Shown: piece after piece, positions 32,257 to 39,788 of the stretch
How positions within the stretch are numbered: the stretch's first letter is position 1
How the letters are laid out: every line of letters starts with the position of its first letter
NCBI GenBank assembly: GCA_002361365.1
Contig: DEST01000099.1
Location: 1 to 47,462 of the forward strand
Reading direction: 5' to 3'
Source of the DNA: Alphaproteobacteria bacterium UBA3307
GTDB lineage: Bacteria > Pseudomonadota > Alphaproteobacteria > RF32 > CAG-239
DNA: 47,462 bases
The notes under the pieces: model-generated
What the model saw: only the letters and a program-made list of their open reading frames with translations
Database searches by the model: none
Told to the model about the DNA's origin: nothing
Program-made: the position numbers and the translations under genes

Positions 32257-34695
32257 ATGGCTATTACAAAATTAAATTCTAACCAACTTTATCGCAAATG
32301 TGACCCTTCTAAGTTTGATTTTAATAGTACGGCAGACTTGGAAGAACGGCTTTCTGCCTTGGGACAAGACCGTGCTATCAGTGCGGTGGAATTGGGTATA
32401 CATATAAAATCGCGCGGATATAATTTGTTTTGTTTGGGACCGGAAGGAACCGGTAAAACCAGCTTAGTAAAGCGTATTTTGGAAAAAGAAGCAAAAAATC
32501 GCAAAACACCGCTCGATTGGGCATATGTCTATAATTTTGAAGAACCGTATAAGCCGAAAGCCATCAGCTTTCCGGCAGGTAAGGCTTGTGATTTTGCCAA
32601 AGATGTCGATGAGTTGATAGAAGAACTTTCCGCTTCGTTGCCGGCACTTATAGAATCTGAAGAATATAAAGCTGCTCTCGGAATTATTAAGCAAAAATAT
32701 AAATCCAAAAAAGATGAATATATTGCGGTTTTGCAAAAAAAAGCCAAGGGTAAGCGGGTTTCGCTGTTGCATATGCAGATGGGCTTAGTGGTTGCCCCGA
32801 TGAAAGACGGAGAAGTCTTAAATCCGGATTCGTTCGACCAACTTCCGGAAGATGAGAAAAAACTCATTATGGAAGATTTGAACGCAATGCAGGAAGAAAT
32901 AGAAAATGCTACCCAAGATTTACCGCGATGGGAAGAAAAACAAAAAGACGAAATTTATAATCTACGCCAAAAATTTGCAAAGGCAGCCGTAAAAGAGCCT
33001 ATTGATGAATTACGCAAAAAATATAAGGGGCAAACGCAGGCAACAAAGTTTTTGAAATCAATTCAGGACCATATTTTGGATAATGTTGATGAGTTTGTAC
33101 CGGAAGATAAAGAAAAAAATCTGCTTGCCGGAGGTGGAGAAGAGGAACCGCTGCAAATGTTGCTTAGCCGAATGAAACAACCGGAAGAAGATAAATTTTC
33201 CAAGCTCAAGGTTAATGTGATTGTCAAAAACAAAGCAGATTCCGGTGCGCCGGTAATAGTATTGGACCATCCGACACAGGGAAATTTGGTTGGTAAGGTT
33301 GAGCGTATTCAGCAATATGGTGCGCTTTTGACTGACTTTACGTTGATTAAGGCCGGTGCTTTGCATTGTGCTAACGGCGGATTTTTGCTGCTTGATGCGC
33401 GTAAAGTTTTGGAGCAGCCGTTTGCGTGGGATTCCTTAAAACGCGCAATAGCATCAAAGCGTATAAAAATAGAAGCACCGAGTGAAGAAACCAGTTTTAC
33501 GACGATTTCTCTTGATCCGGAGCCGATACCGTTGGATATAAAAGTTGTCTTGACCGGCGATTTTGAAATTTATGATTTATTGTGTGAAAGAGACCCTGAT
33601 TTCAGAGATTTCTTCAAAGTCGAAGCAGATTTTGGGATTATAATGGACCGAACCGAAGATAATGAAGTAGAATATGCCAAACTTATCGGTTCACTTTCGC
33701 AAAAAAAAGGTTTGCGTTCACTTAACAAACAAGCAGTGGCGCGCGTGATAGAATATTCTTCACGTTTAGCAGGTGATTCCAGTAAGCTGACGGCACATAT
33801 ATCGTCTATCGGCGATTTGTTGCGCGAAGCAGATTATTGGGCGCGCAAGTCTAACTCAAAACAAATCGGCAAGAATCATATTGAGCAAGCAATAGAGGCA
33901 CAGATTTATCGCTCTGACCGTGTTAAAAAATCAATGCTTGAAGATATTGATAAAGGTACGATTTTAATGGATGTTACCGGTGAGCGTGTCGGCCAAATCA
34001 ATGGATTGGTTGTGTATGACTTTTCAAACTATTCTTTTGGAAAACCGGCGCGTATTACCACACAAGTACGTATAGGTAAGGGGGATTTCTTAAATATTGA
34101 ACGCGAAATCGAGATGAGTGGACCGATACATACACAAGGCGTGTTAATTTTACAATCGTTAATAGCTAACCGCTTTGCTAAACGGCAACCGCTTTCGCTT
34201 TCAGCGTCAATCGTCTTTGAGCAATCTTACGGTGGCGTTGATGGCGACAGTGCGTCTTCTACCGAATATTATTGTATGATTTCCGCCATTACCGGTTTAC
34301 CGATTAAGCAAAGTATTGCCGTGACAGGTTCAATCAATCAATTTGGAGAAATTCAGCCGATTGGCGGTGTAAACGAGAAAATTGAGGGCTTTTTTGATGT
34401 GTGTGTTCATAAAGGTCTGACCGGCACGCAAGGTGTGATAATTCCGCGCACAAATATTGAAAATCTGATGCTGCGCGCTGATATTCTGCAAGCGGTGGAA
34501 GAGGGCAAATTTACAATTTATGCGATTGATACTGTTGATGATGGCATTGAAATCCTGACCGGTAAAAAAGCCGGCAAACTTAATGCTAAAGGGCAATATC
34601 CTAAGGATTCCGTCAATGGTATGGTGCAGCAAAGTTTGCAGGAGTTTTATAACGATTATGCGCGCTATGCTTGTGAAACCAAAGGGTGCTTATAA
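32257..34695 (+). CDS. YcbZ/LonH-type ATP-dependent Lon-like protease
   Basis: An 812-residue AAA protease of the YcbZ (LonH) family, not classical LonA. Walker A is GPEGTGKTS, preceded by SRGYNLFCLG. A long helical insert (about 110-260) sits where YcbZ proteins have a coiled coil. The proteolytic domain has GGVDGDSASSTEYY with the catalytic Ser and GGVNEKIEGFFD with the Lys. The start at 32257 (MAITKLNSNQL) matches the family; upstream in-frame codons are AT-rich non-coding sequence. No strong Shine-Dalgarno is present. Classical lon is not seen after clpX, so this is the only Lon-type protease in the window. Confidence 0.9.
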   Translation: MAITKLNSNQLYRKCDPSKFDFNSTADLEERLSALGQDRAISAVELGIHIKSRGYNLFCLGPEGTGKTSLVKRILEKEAKNRKTPLDWAYVYNFEEPYKPKAISFPAGKACDFAKDVDELIEELSASLPALIESEEYKAALGIIKQKYKSKKDEYIAVLQKKAKGKRVSLLHMQMGLVVAPMKDGEVLNPDSFDQLPEDEKKLIMEDLNAMQEEIENATQDLPRWEEKQKDEIYNLRQKFAKAAVKEPIDELRKKYKGQTQATKFLKSIQDHILDNVDEFVPEDKEKNLLAGGGEEEPLQMLLSRMKQPEEDKFSKLKVNVIVKNKADSGAPVIVLDHPTQGNLVGKVERIQQYGALLTDFTLIKAGALHCANGGFLLLDARKVLEQPFAWDSLKRAIASKRIKIEAPSEETSFTTISLDPEPIPLDIKVVLTGDFEIYDLLCERDPDFRDFFKVEADFGIIMDRTEDNEVEYAKLIGSLSQKKGLRSLNKQAVARVIEYSSRLAGDSSKLTAHISSIGDLLREADYWARKSNSKQIGKNHIEQAIEAQIYRSDRVKKSMLEDIDKGTILMDVTGERVGQINGLVVYDFSNYSFGKPARITTQVRIGKGDFLNIEREIEMSGPIHTQGVLILQSLIANRFAKRQPLSLSASIVFEQSYGGVDGDSASSTEYYCMISAITGLPIKQSIAVTGSINQFGEIQPIGGVNEKIEGFFDVCVHKGLTGTQGVIIPRTNIENLMLRADILQAVEEGKFTIYAIDTVDDGIEILTGKKAGKLNAKGQYPKDSVNGMVQQSLQEFYNDYARYACETKGCL

Positions 34696-34719
34696 GTTTT
34701 ATAAGCTATAGCGCAATAA

Positions 34720-34754
34720 AAAATCCTCGTTTGCACTGAACAAACGAGGATTTT
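34720..34754. terminator. Bidirectional terminator
   Basis: AAAATCCTCGTTTG (34720-34733) pairs perfectly with 34741-34754 across a 7-nt loop. It separates the Lon-like gene from the convergent gene at 34763. Confidence 0.92.
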
Positions 34755-34762
34755 TGTTGGTA

Positions 34763-35167
34763 TTAAGCTGCGGCATCGGCATTGTTGTATATTTGCTCTT
34801 TGAGCTTTTCCAGATGCTTGCTGTAGGTTGTGCCGCTCAGCTCCCACTTACCGGTAAAGGGATTGAGATGACTGAACTCAAATTTTTCAACAACCTCTTT
34901 AGGGCTGAGGAACATCGGGTTCGAATTGGTGTTGGTCACAATCGTAACGCCGGGGATTAGTTCCTTGCGGCCGTAAATGCAGTGCGGACCTTGCCAGATA
35001 TGGCACCAGAAGTCGCTGATTGGGTCAAAATGCACTTCACTGTATCCGTCCCAATAGCAACAAACAGGCTCTTTGGCGTGAAGTGAGAATTTTCCGTACC
35101 AATCGTTATAGGCTCTGCGCCACTCTTTTAAAAATTCTGGTTGGTAAATACGCTGTAATTCTGCCAT
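34763..35167 (-). CDS. Hypothetical protein
   Basis: A 134-residue soluble protein with many aromatic residues and His/Cys (VCCYWDGYSEVHFDP, FWCHIWQGPHCIYGRK). It shows no known motif, signal peptide or membrane helix. I chose ATG 35167; a longer frame to 35209 starts inside the promoter leader. It has a strong promoter of its own and shares a terminator with the Lon-like gene. The leader is AT-rich without a Shine-Dalgarno, and TTACATTATGGCA around the start is the same as at gene 6150. Family not recognised. Confidence 0.7.
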   Translation of the reverse strand: MAELQRIYQPEFLKEWRRAYNDWYGKFSLHAKEPVCCYWDGYSEVHFDPISDFWCHIWQGPHCIYGRKELIPGVTIVTNTNSNPMFLSPKEVVEKFEFSHLNPFTGKWELSGTTYSKHLEKLKEQIYNNADAAA

Positions 35168-35228
35168 AATGTAAATTTTTTGGGGTGAATATATGTAAAT
35201 TTTTCTCAATAATTGCTATTTGTGTCTA

Positions 35229-35257
35229 AGTATAGTATATTATGTTTATTTTGTCAA
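35229..35257 (-). promoter_or_regulatory. Strong predicted sigma70 promoter
   Basis: On the minus strand TTGACA (35257-35252), 17-bp spacer, TATACT (35234-35229). It would start transcription near 35222 and give a leader of about 55 nt for the gene at 35167. Confidence 0.8.
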
Positions 35258-35280
35258 GAGGTTTGTGCTGGATTTATAAC

Positions 35281-35577
35281 TTATTTTTTTCGAGGTTTTA
35301 TAAGTGTATCATAGCTATCGTATAGTTTTTGTTTGGCAGTGAATTTATCCATAGCTTGAAAAAATTGTTTTTTTGCCATTGGTTTTTCGAGTGACCGAAA
35401 AGTAATACGCTTATTGGTAATCCGCACAATGTATTTCAAGACCTTAATTTGCTCTTCATCGCTCATTTCAGTAAAAGCTTGAGTTACTTCATAAGTTTTT
35501 TGCGGCACATAGCGGTAATGCGCAATAAAATCGGCAACCCGTACCATTCCGTCCGGTAAAAACACATCTTCGGTCAT
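35281..35577 (-). CDS. Hypothetical small protein behind a structured leader
   Basis: A 98-residue, mostly helical, charged protein with no recognised domain. The N-terminus is acidic (MTEDVFLPDG) and the C-terminus basic (LIKPRKK). AAGGAGG lies 6 bases before the ATG, a strong Shine-Dalgarno unlike that of its neighbour at 35167. Directly upstream on the same strand is the structured RNA with a terminator ending about 15 bases before the start. Its expression may therefore depend on read-through of that terminator. No function can be given. Confidence 0.7.
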   Translation of the reverse strand: MTEDVFLPDGMVRVADFIAHYRYVPQKTYEVTQAFTEMSDEEQIKVLKYIVRITNKRITFRSLEKPMAKKQFFQAMDKFTAKQKLYDSYDTLIKPRKK

Positions 35578-35591
35578 AAATATCCTCCTTT

Positions 35592-35807
35592 AAAAACAAA
35601 AAAAAACTACTCTGATGAGGAGTAGCAGGAAGTTCAAACCTATCAACAGCAATAGCGTAGCTTATTTGTTGTTTCGCAAGAAAGCAACTTATTCAACTAC
35701 CTTCCTGCTACAACGCAGGAAATATTTTACATCTCATAAAAAACAAGATGGCTGTTAGGAGGGTTTGAGCCTCCACGCAAGTTATCGTCTTGCGCACTTG
35801 CAAGTTA
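35592..35807 (-). ncRNA. Candidate structured RNA or attenuator leader
   Basis: Read on the minus strand, a weak promoter (TTGACA 35830-35825, TAACTT 35807-35802) would start an RNA near 35795. It opens with hairpin GCGCAAG/CTTGCGT. TCAAACC and AACAGCC near the 5' side pair with GGTTTGA and GCTGTT near the 3' side. Between them lie hairpins CATCTT/GAGATG, TTCCTGC/GCAGGAA and GTTG-TTTC/GAAA-CAAC. The end is terminator CTACTC/GAGTAG with nine or more Ts (35625-35592). GTAGCAGGAAG (35711-35701) is exactly complementary to CTTCCTGCTAC (35632-35622), which overlaps the terminator's first arm, so it could act as an antiterminator. It matches no RNA family I know. The rest of the 349-bp gap, 35831-35926, is the AT-rich clpP leader. 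Confidence 0.55.
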
Positions 35808-35926
35808 GAATATATATGATAGTTTGTCAATTAAAAATTTTTATCCGCCGTAAAGCGCGTTTTGTTTAGAAAATATTAAACAACAATGTGCTTTAATCAA
35901 AAAAAATATGTTTGTAAAAGGAAAAA

Positions 35927-36547
35927 ATGATGAATAATACTGAGATTCTGAACAGTTCGTTAGTGCCGATGGTGGTGGAGCAAACCCCAAAAGGAGAACG
36001 TCAATTTGATATTTTTTCGCGTTTGCTAAAAGAACGGATTATCTTTTTGACCGGTGAAGTCAACGATGAGGTATCATCTCTTGTTTGTGCTCAGCTTTTG
36101 TTTTTGGAGGCGGAGAACCCTAAGAAAGATATTTCGCTTTATATCAATTCGCCGGGCGGGGTGGTAACTTCCGGTTTGGCAATGTATGATACAATGCAAT
36201 ACATTTCTTGCGATGTGGCGACAATTTGTGTTGGGCAAGCGTGTTCGATGGGTTCGTTTTTATTGGCCGGCGGAACAAAAGGTAAACGCTATTCGCTGCC
36301 TAATTCTCAAATTATGATTCATCAGCCGTCGGGCGGTGCCAAAGGGCAGGCAACCGACATAGAAATTCAGGCAAAACTGATTTTGGATTTGCGTAAGCGC
36401 CTAAATAAAATTTACGCCGATAATACAGGGCAAAAGTTGGCGGTGATTGAAAAAGCAATGGACCGCGACAATTTTATGACGCCGCAAGAGGCTCTTGACT
36501 TTGGGTTGATAGACCATATAATTACAAATCGTAATGAAATTAAATAA
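35927..36547 (+). CDS. clpP: ClpP, ATP-dependent Clp protease proteolytic subunit
   Basis: ClpP forms a double heptamer barrel that degrades proteins unfolded by ClpX. The 206-residue protein has the catalytic Ser in GQACSMGSFLLA, His in QIMIHQPSGGAKGQATDIE and Asp in MDRDNFM. YINSPGGVVTSGLAMYDTMQYI is the family region. The N-terminus has the usual short propeptide-like stretch. AAAGGAAAAAATG gives a fair Shine-Dalgarno with two possible adjacent ATGs. It is 8 bases upstream of clpX. Confidence 0.96.
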   Translation: MMNNTEILNSSLVPMVVEQTPKGERQFDIFSRLLKERIIFLTGEVNDEVSSLVCAQLLFLEAENPKKDISLYINSPGGVVTSGLAMYDTMQYISCDVATICVGQACSMGSFLLAGGTKGKRYSLPNSQIMIHQPSGGAKGQATDIEIQAKLILDLRKRLNKIYADNTGQKLAVIEKAMDRDNFMTPQEALDFGLIDHIITNRNEIK

Positions 36548-36555
36548 GGTGTGAA

Positions 36556-37836
36556 ATGAATAAAAAAGACGATAAAGATGATGAAATTCTGCATTGTTCG
36601 TTTTGCGGCAAAAGTCAGAAAGAAGTGAAAAAATTGGTGGCAGGTCGCGGTGTATATATCTGCAACGAATGTATTGATGTTTGCTCAACCATTATGGAAG
36701 AAGAAACGCTGGACGACGGTGCAGAACAAAAAAACGATAAAAATACGCCGATAAACGAAGAACTACCGACACCGTCTAAAATTAAAAAATTTTTGGATGA
36801 ATATGTTATCGGGCAGGATTATGCTAAAAAAGTTCTGTCAGTGGCAGTTTATAATCACTACAAACGGCTGAATAATCCGCATAAAGATGAAGTTGATATC
36901 AATAAATCTAATGTTATTCTTATCGGTTCTACCGGTTGCGGAAAGACCTTGTTGGCGCAGACATTGGCTAAAATTCTGAATGTGCCGTTTGCAATTGCCG
37001 ATGCCACAACCTTAACCGAGGCCGGTTATGTTGGAGAAGATGTGGAAAATATTGTCTTAAAACTGGTGCAAAACGCCAATTATGATATCGAAAAGGCACA
37101 GCGCGGCATTATTTATATTGATGAAATAGATAAAATTTCGCGCAAAGGCGACGGTCCGTCAATTACGCGTGATGTTTCCGGCGAAGGTGTGCAACAAGCA
37201 CTGTTGAAAATTATTGAAGGAACGGTTGCTAATGTCCCTCCACAGGGCGGGCGCAAGCATCCGCAGCAGGAATTTTTGCACGTTGATACGACCAATATTT
37301 TATTTATTTGCGGCGGCGCATTTGCCGGTTTGGAGAAGATTATCGAAAAACACGGAGCTGAGAATAATAATTCCATCGGGTTTGGAGCAAAAGTAGAAAA
37401 AGATGAAAAGTCAGTAGGGCAAATTTTAAAAGACGTGCGACCGGAAGACTTGGTAAAATATGGGCTGATTCCGGAATTTACCGGTCGTGTTCCGGTGATT
37501 GCCACGCTTGATGACTTAGATGAAAAGGCACTTATTTCGGTTTTGACCGAACCAAAGAATGCGCTTGTCAGTCAATATCGCTCTTTATTTAATATGGATA
37601 ATGTAAAGTTGACGATTACCGATGATGCTTTGTTGGCAATTGCAAAATTAGCCATTGAACGTAAAACCGGTGCGCGCGGTTTACGGGCAATTATGGAAGA
37701 AATTCTGATGGAATGGATGTATGAACTGCCGGACGACAAAGATGTAACGGAAATTGTGATTGACGAGAAAGTTGTCAACAAAAAGGGTAGTAAGCCTAAG
37801 CTTATTCGTAAAAAATCTTTAAAAAAGTCCGCTTAA
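36556..37836 (+). CDS. clpX: ClpX, ATP-dependent unfoldase subunit
   Basis: ClpX recognises tagged substrates and feeds them to ClpP. The 426-residue protein has the N-terminal zinc domain (CSFCGKS and CNECID, four Cys) and Walker A GSTGCGKTLLAQ. Walker B is IIYIDEIDKI, the pore loop GYVGEDVEN is present, and the ClpP-binding loop IGFGAKV is kept. Sensor 2 is in KTGARGLRAI. It is complete and ordinary. No lon follows; instead the 82-bp tandem array starts 28 bases after the stop. Confidence 0.97.
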   Translation: MNKKDDKDDEILHCSFCGKSQKEVKKLVAGRGVYICNECIDVCSTIMEEETLDDGAEQKNDKNTPINEELPTPSKIKKFLDEYVIGQDYAKKVLSVAVYNHYKRLNNPHKDEVDINKSNVILIGSTGCGKTLLAQTLAKILNVPFAIADATTLTEAGYVGEDVENIVLKLVQNANYDIEKAQRGIIYIDEIDKISRKGDGPSITRDVSGEGVQQALLKIIEGTVANVPPQGGRKHPQQEFLHVDTTNILFICGGAFAGLEKIIEKHGAENNNSIGFGAKVEKDEKSVGQILKDVRPEDLVKYGLIPEFTGRVPVIATLDDLDEKALISVLTEPKNALVSQYRSLFNMDNVKLTITDDALLAIAKLAIERKTGARGLRAIMEEILMEWMYELPDDKDVTEIVIDEKVVNKKGSKPKLIRKKSLKKSA

Positions 37837-37864
37837 TGGTCATCTGCTTGTGCTTTTTTTCCTC

Positions 37865-38211
37865 GTGTACCGGTTTGTACACGTCGTCGAAAAAGCACGG
37901 CGCATCTGACTCATTAATCGAACTTTTTAGGCACTGTTCAAGCCAAGTGTACCGGTTTGTACACGTCGTCAAAAAAGCACGGCGCATCTGACTCATTGAT
38001 CGGACTTTTCAGGCGCAGTTTCAGCCAAGTGTACCGGTTTGTACACGTCGTCGAAAAAGCACGGCGCATCTGACTCATTAATCGGACTTTTTAGGCGCAG
38101 TTTCAGCCAAGTGTACCGGTTTGTACACGTCGTCGAAAAAGCACGGCTCATCTGGCTCATTAATCGGACTTTTCAGGCACAGTTTATGTCTAGTGCCACC
38201 AGTCTGTACAC
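37865..38211. repeat. 82-bp tandem repeat array, four copies plus a partial fifth
   Basis: Units start at 37865, 37947, 38029 and 38111, each exactly 82 bp. A degraded part unit starts on the same step at 38193. Each begins with GTGTACCGGTTTGTACAC, whose GTGTAC/GTACAC ends form a dyad. Copies differ at few sites, mostly by transitions. 82 is not a multiple of three and no start or Shine-Dalgarno supports coding. Upstream GTGCTTTTT at 37851 can pair with AAAAAGCAC of the first unit around the dyad, and may terminate clpX. With the AT-rich 120 bases after it, this fills the 520-bp gap between clpX and the next gene. Confidence 0.95.
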
Positions 38212-38274
38212 AAGGAAAAAATGGCAACACCCGAGCATTTTTTTGTGATAACAATGTCAGTTATTTTTATGAAC

Positions 38275-38314
38275 TTATCGCATTATAGATATAACCTCTT
38301 TACAATTGCGATAA
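38275..38314. promoter_or_regulatory. 8-bp inverted repeat before the TPR gene
   Basis: TTATCGCA (38275-38282) is exactly inverted at 38307-38314 with a 24-bp centre, 43 bp before the start codon at 38357. It may be an operator or a leader hairpin. Confidence 0.35.
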
Positions 38315-38356
38315 TGTTGTATAAATTAAATCAGTTGCCTAAAAGAGCGAGGTGAG

Positions 38357-39688
38357 ATGATTTATAAATATGCGCTTTATCAGATGTCTGAATTTCAGTT
38401 GCCGCTGCCGGAGAACTTTTTTGAGTTTACGGCAAGGGTGGTTGCAAAGTATGTGCATATCAAAAAATTGATTGAGCAAAATTTTGGTCCGGATGGTATA
38501 GTGCTGCTCGCTCTGCTCATTTTTTTGCTGTTGCTGATTATGGTAATATATGCACATTCGATAATATATACCATAAAAGAGGGAAAATCTCAACCTTTAG
38601 CAGAAATAATAGAGCATGATAATGAGCTTTTTATGGATACGGAAGTTGTGGAATCCGCTAATGATAATGAACCGGAAACTCCGCTCTATGATGAACAGGA
38701 AAAAGCTCAGATGGAAAAAGAACGCGAACTTTCTGCCGATATTGTGCGTATTTCCGAAGAAAGTGATGATTTTTTGAATTTACGTCAAGATTATGTTGCA
38801 CTAAAACAAAAAATGCAAAAGCAAATGCAAGAAAAATCAGAAAATTTGCAACAACCCGCACTGCAAACACCGCAAGAACAGGAAATAACCAATATACCTA
38901 CCGGCAGAAATCAAGATTTTGTGCTGTTGATTTTGAATTTGTTGGCACGCGGCGTGAGCGAGGCTAAAATCATACAGGCTTTGTTTTACTATTATAAATC
39001 GGCGCTGAAAGAAGAAGATGTGCGGCAAATTGTGCGTTCCGTACGTGATTTTTTAGGGATTTGCAATGCCGGAAAATTTGCAATTTTGCCTGATGCCGAA
39101 AAATTACCGCCGCCGGCAGACGCAATTTATGAATTGGCACACGGAAATTCGGCAAAATGCTTGTTTTTATTGCAGTCATTGCTGAATTATCAAATGGAAC
39201 TCGCCGATTCTGTTAGTGGGGTATTGCAAGATTTGAACTATGCAATCGCCGCTAATTATGCTTGTCTGATAGGCAATTTAGCACGTTTGGACGATATTGA
39301 TTTGGCTCATAATTCTTTTGAATTGGCAACAGAGATTTCACCGCAAAATGTTGGGGCGTGGAATCGTTTGGGTGATATGTATATGCTTGAAAATGCAACG
39401 CAAAAGGCGTTGATTGCCTTTCAAAATGTTCTGGATATTGCCGATAAAATTATGTATGCTCCGCAAATTGCCGATGCACAGCAATATCTGGCAGCCTATT
39501 TTATGCAAATGGGACTGACCGAAAAAGCCGAACAAATGCGTCAGGACAGCGATCGCTTTTATGATACTTCGGGAATTAGAACCCCGCTTACCAACGCGGA
39601 AAATATGGCATTTCAGGCCATTTTGAATACCGGTACACAAAATTTGTCAGCCAGCATTAAAGCTTTGCTTAGTGCGGAAAATGCGTAA
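38357..39688 (+). CDS. Membrane protein with C-terminal TPR repeats
   Basis: A 443-residue protein with one transmembrane helix at about 50-70 (IVLLALLIFLLLLIMVIY) and a charged, Gln-rich region likely to be coiled coil (LKQKMQKQMQEKSENLQ). From about residue 250 on there are TPR-like helices (NVGAWNRLGDMYMLENATQKALIAFQ). The large part should be cytoplasmic if the N-terminus is outside, or the reverse; sequence does not settle it. GAGG stands 4 bases before ATG 38357; ATG 38384 is an alternative start. No named family. It precedes the MORN-repeat gene by 100 bp. Confidence 0.75.
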   Translation: MIYKYALYQMSEFQLPLPENFFEFTARVVAKYVHIKKLIEQNFGPDGIVLLALLIFLLLLIMVIYAHSIIYTIKEGKSQPLAEIIEHDNELFMDTEVVESANDNEPETPLYDEQEKAQMEKERELSADIVRISEESDDFLNLRQDYVALKQKMQKQMQEKSENLQQPALQTPQEQEITNIPTGRNQDFVLLILNLLARGVSEAKIIQALFYYYKSALKEEDVRQIVRSVRDFLGICNAGKFAILPDAEKLPPPADAIYELAHGNSAKCLFLLQSLLNYQMELADSVSGVLQDLNYAIAANYACLIGNLARLDDIDLAHNSFELATEISPQNVGAWNRLGDMYMLENATQKALIAFQNVLDIADKIMYAPQIADAQQYLAAYFMQMGLTEKAEQMRQDSDRFYDTSGIRTPLTNAENMAFQAILNTGTQNLSASIKALLSAENA

Positions 39689-39788
39689 TATACGCTGTTA
39701 ATTGTTGTTAATCCGCCTTGAAGAAAACAAAAAATTGTGATATTTGACTCTGTAGGATAATAAAATATCATTAAGGAGTAATAACATT

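Noticed and set aside
35592..35807. tmRNA or 6S RNA
   Set aside because: A short stretch resembles a tmRNA tag (GCTACGCTATTGCT), but it has no in-frame stop, no alanine-tRNA-like end and no typical tmRNA start. The multi-hairpin fold is unlike the single long hairpin of 6S RNA.
37865..38211. CRISPR array
   Set aside because: The whole 82-bp unit repeats, so there are no unique spacers, and no cas gene is present.
37802..38248. Small open frames on both strands over the repeat array
   Set aside because: The 82-bp unit shifts frame at each copy, and there is no Shine-Dalgarno or start that fits. The frames arise by chance from the repeat.
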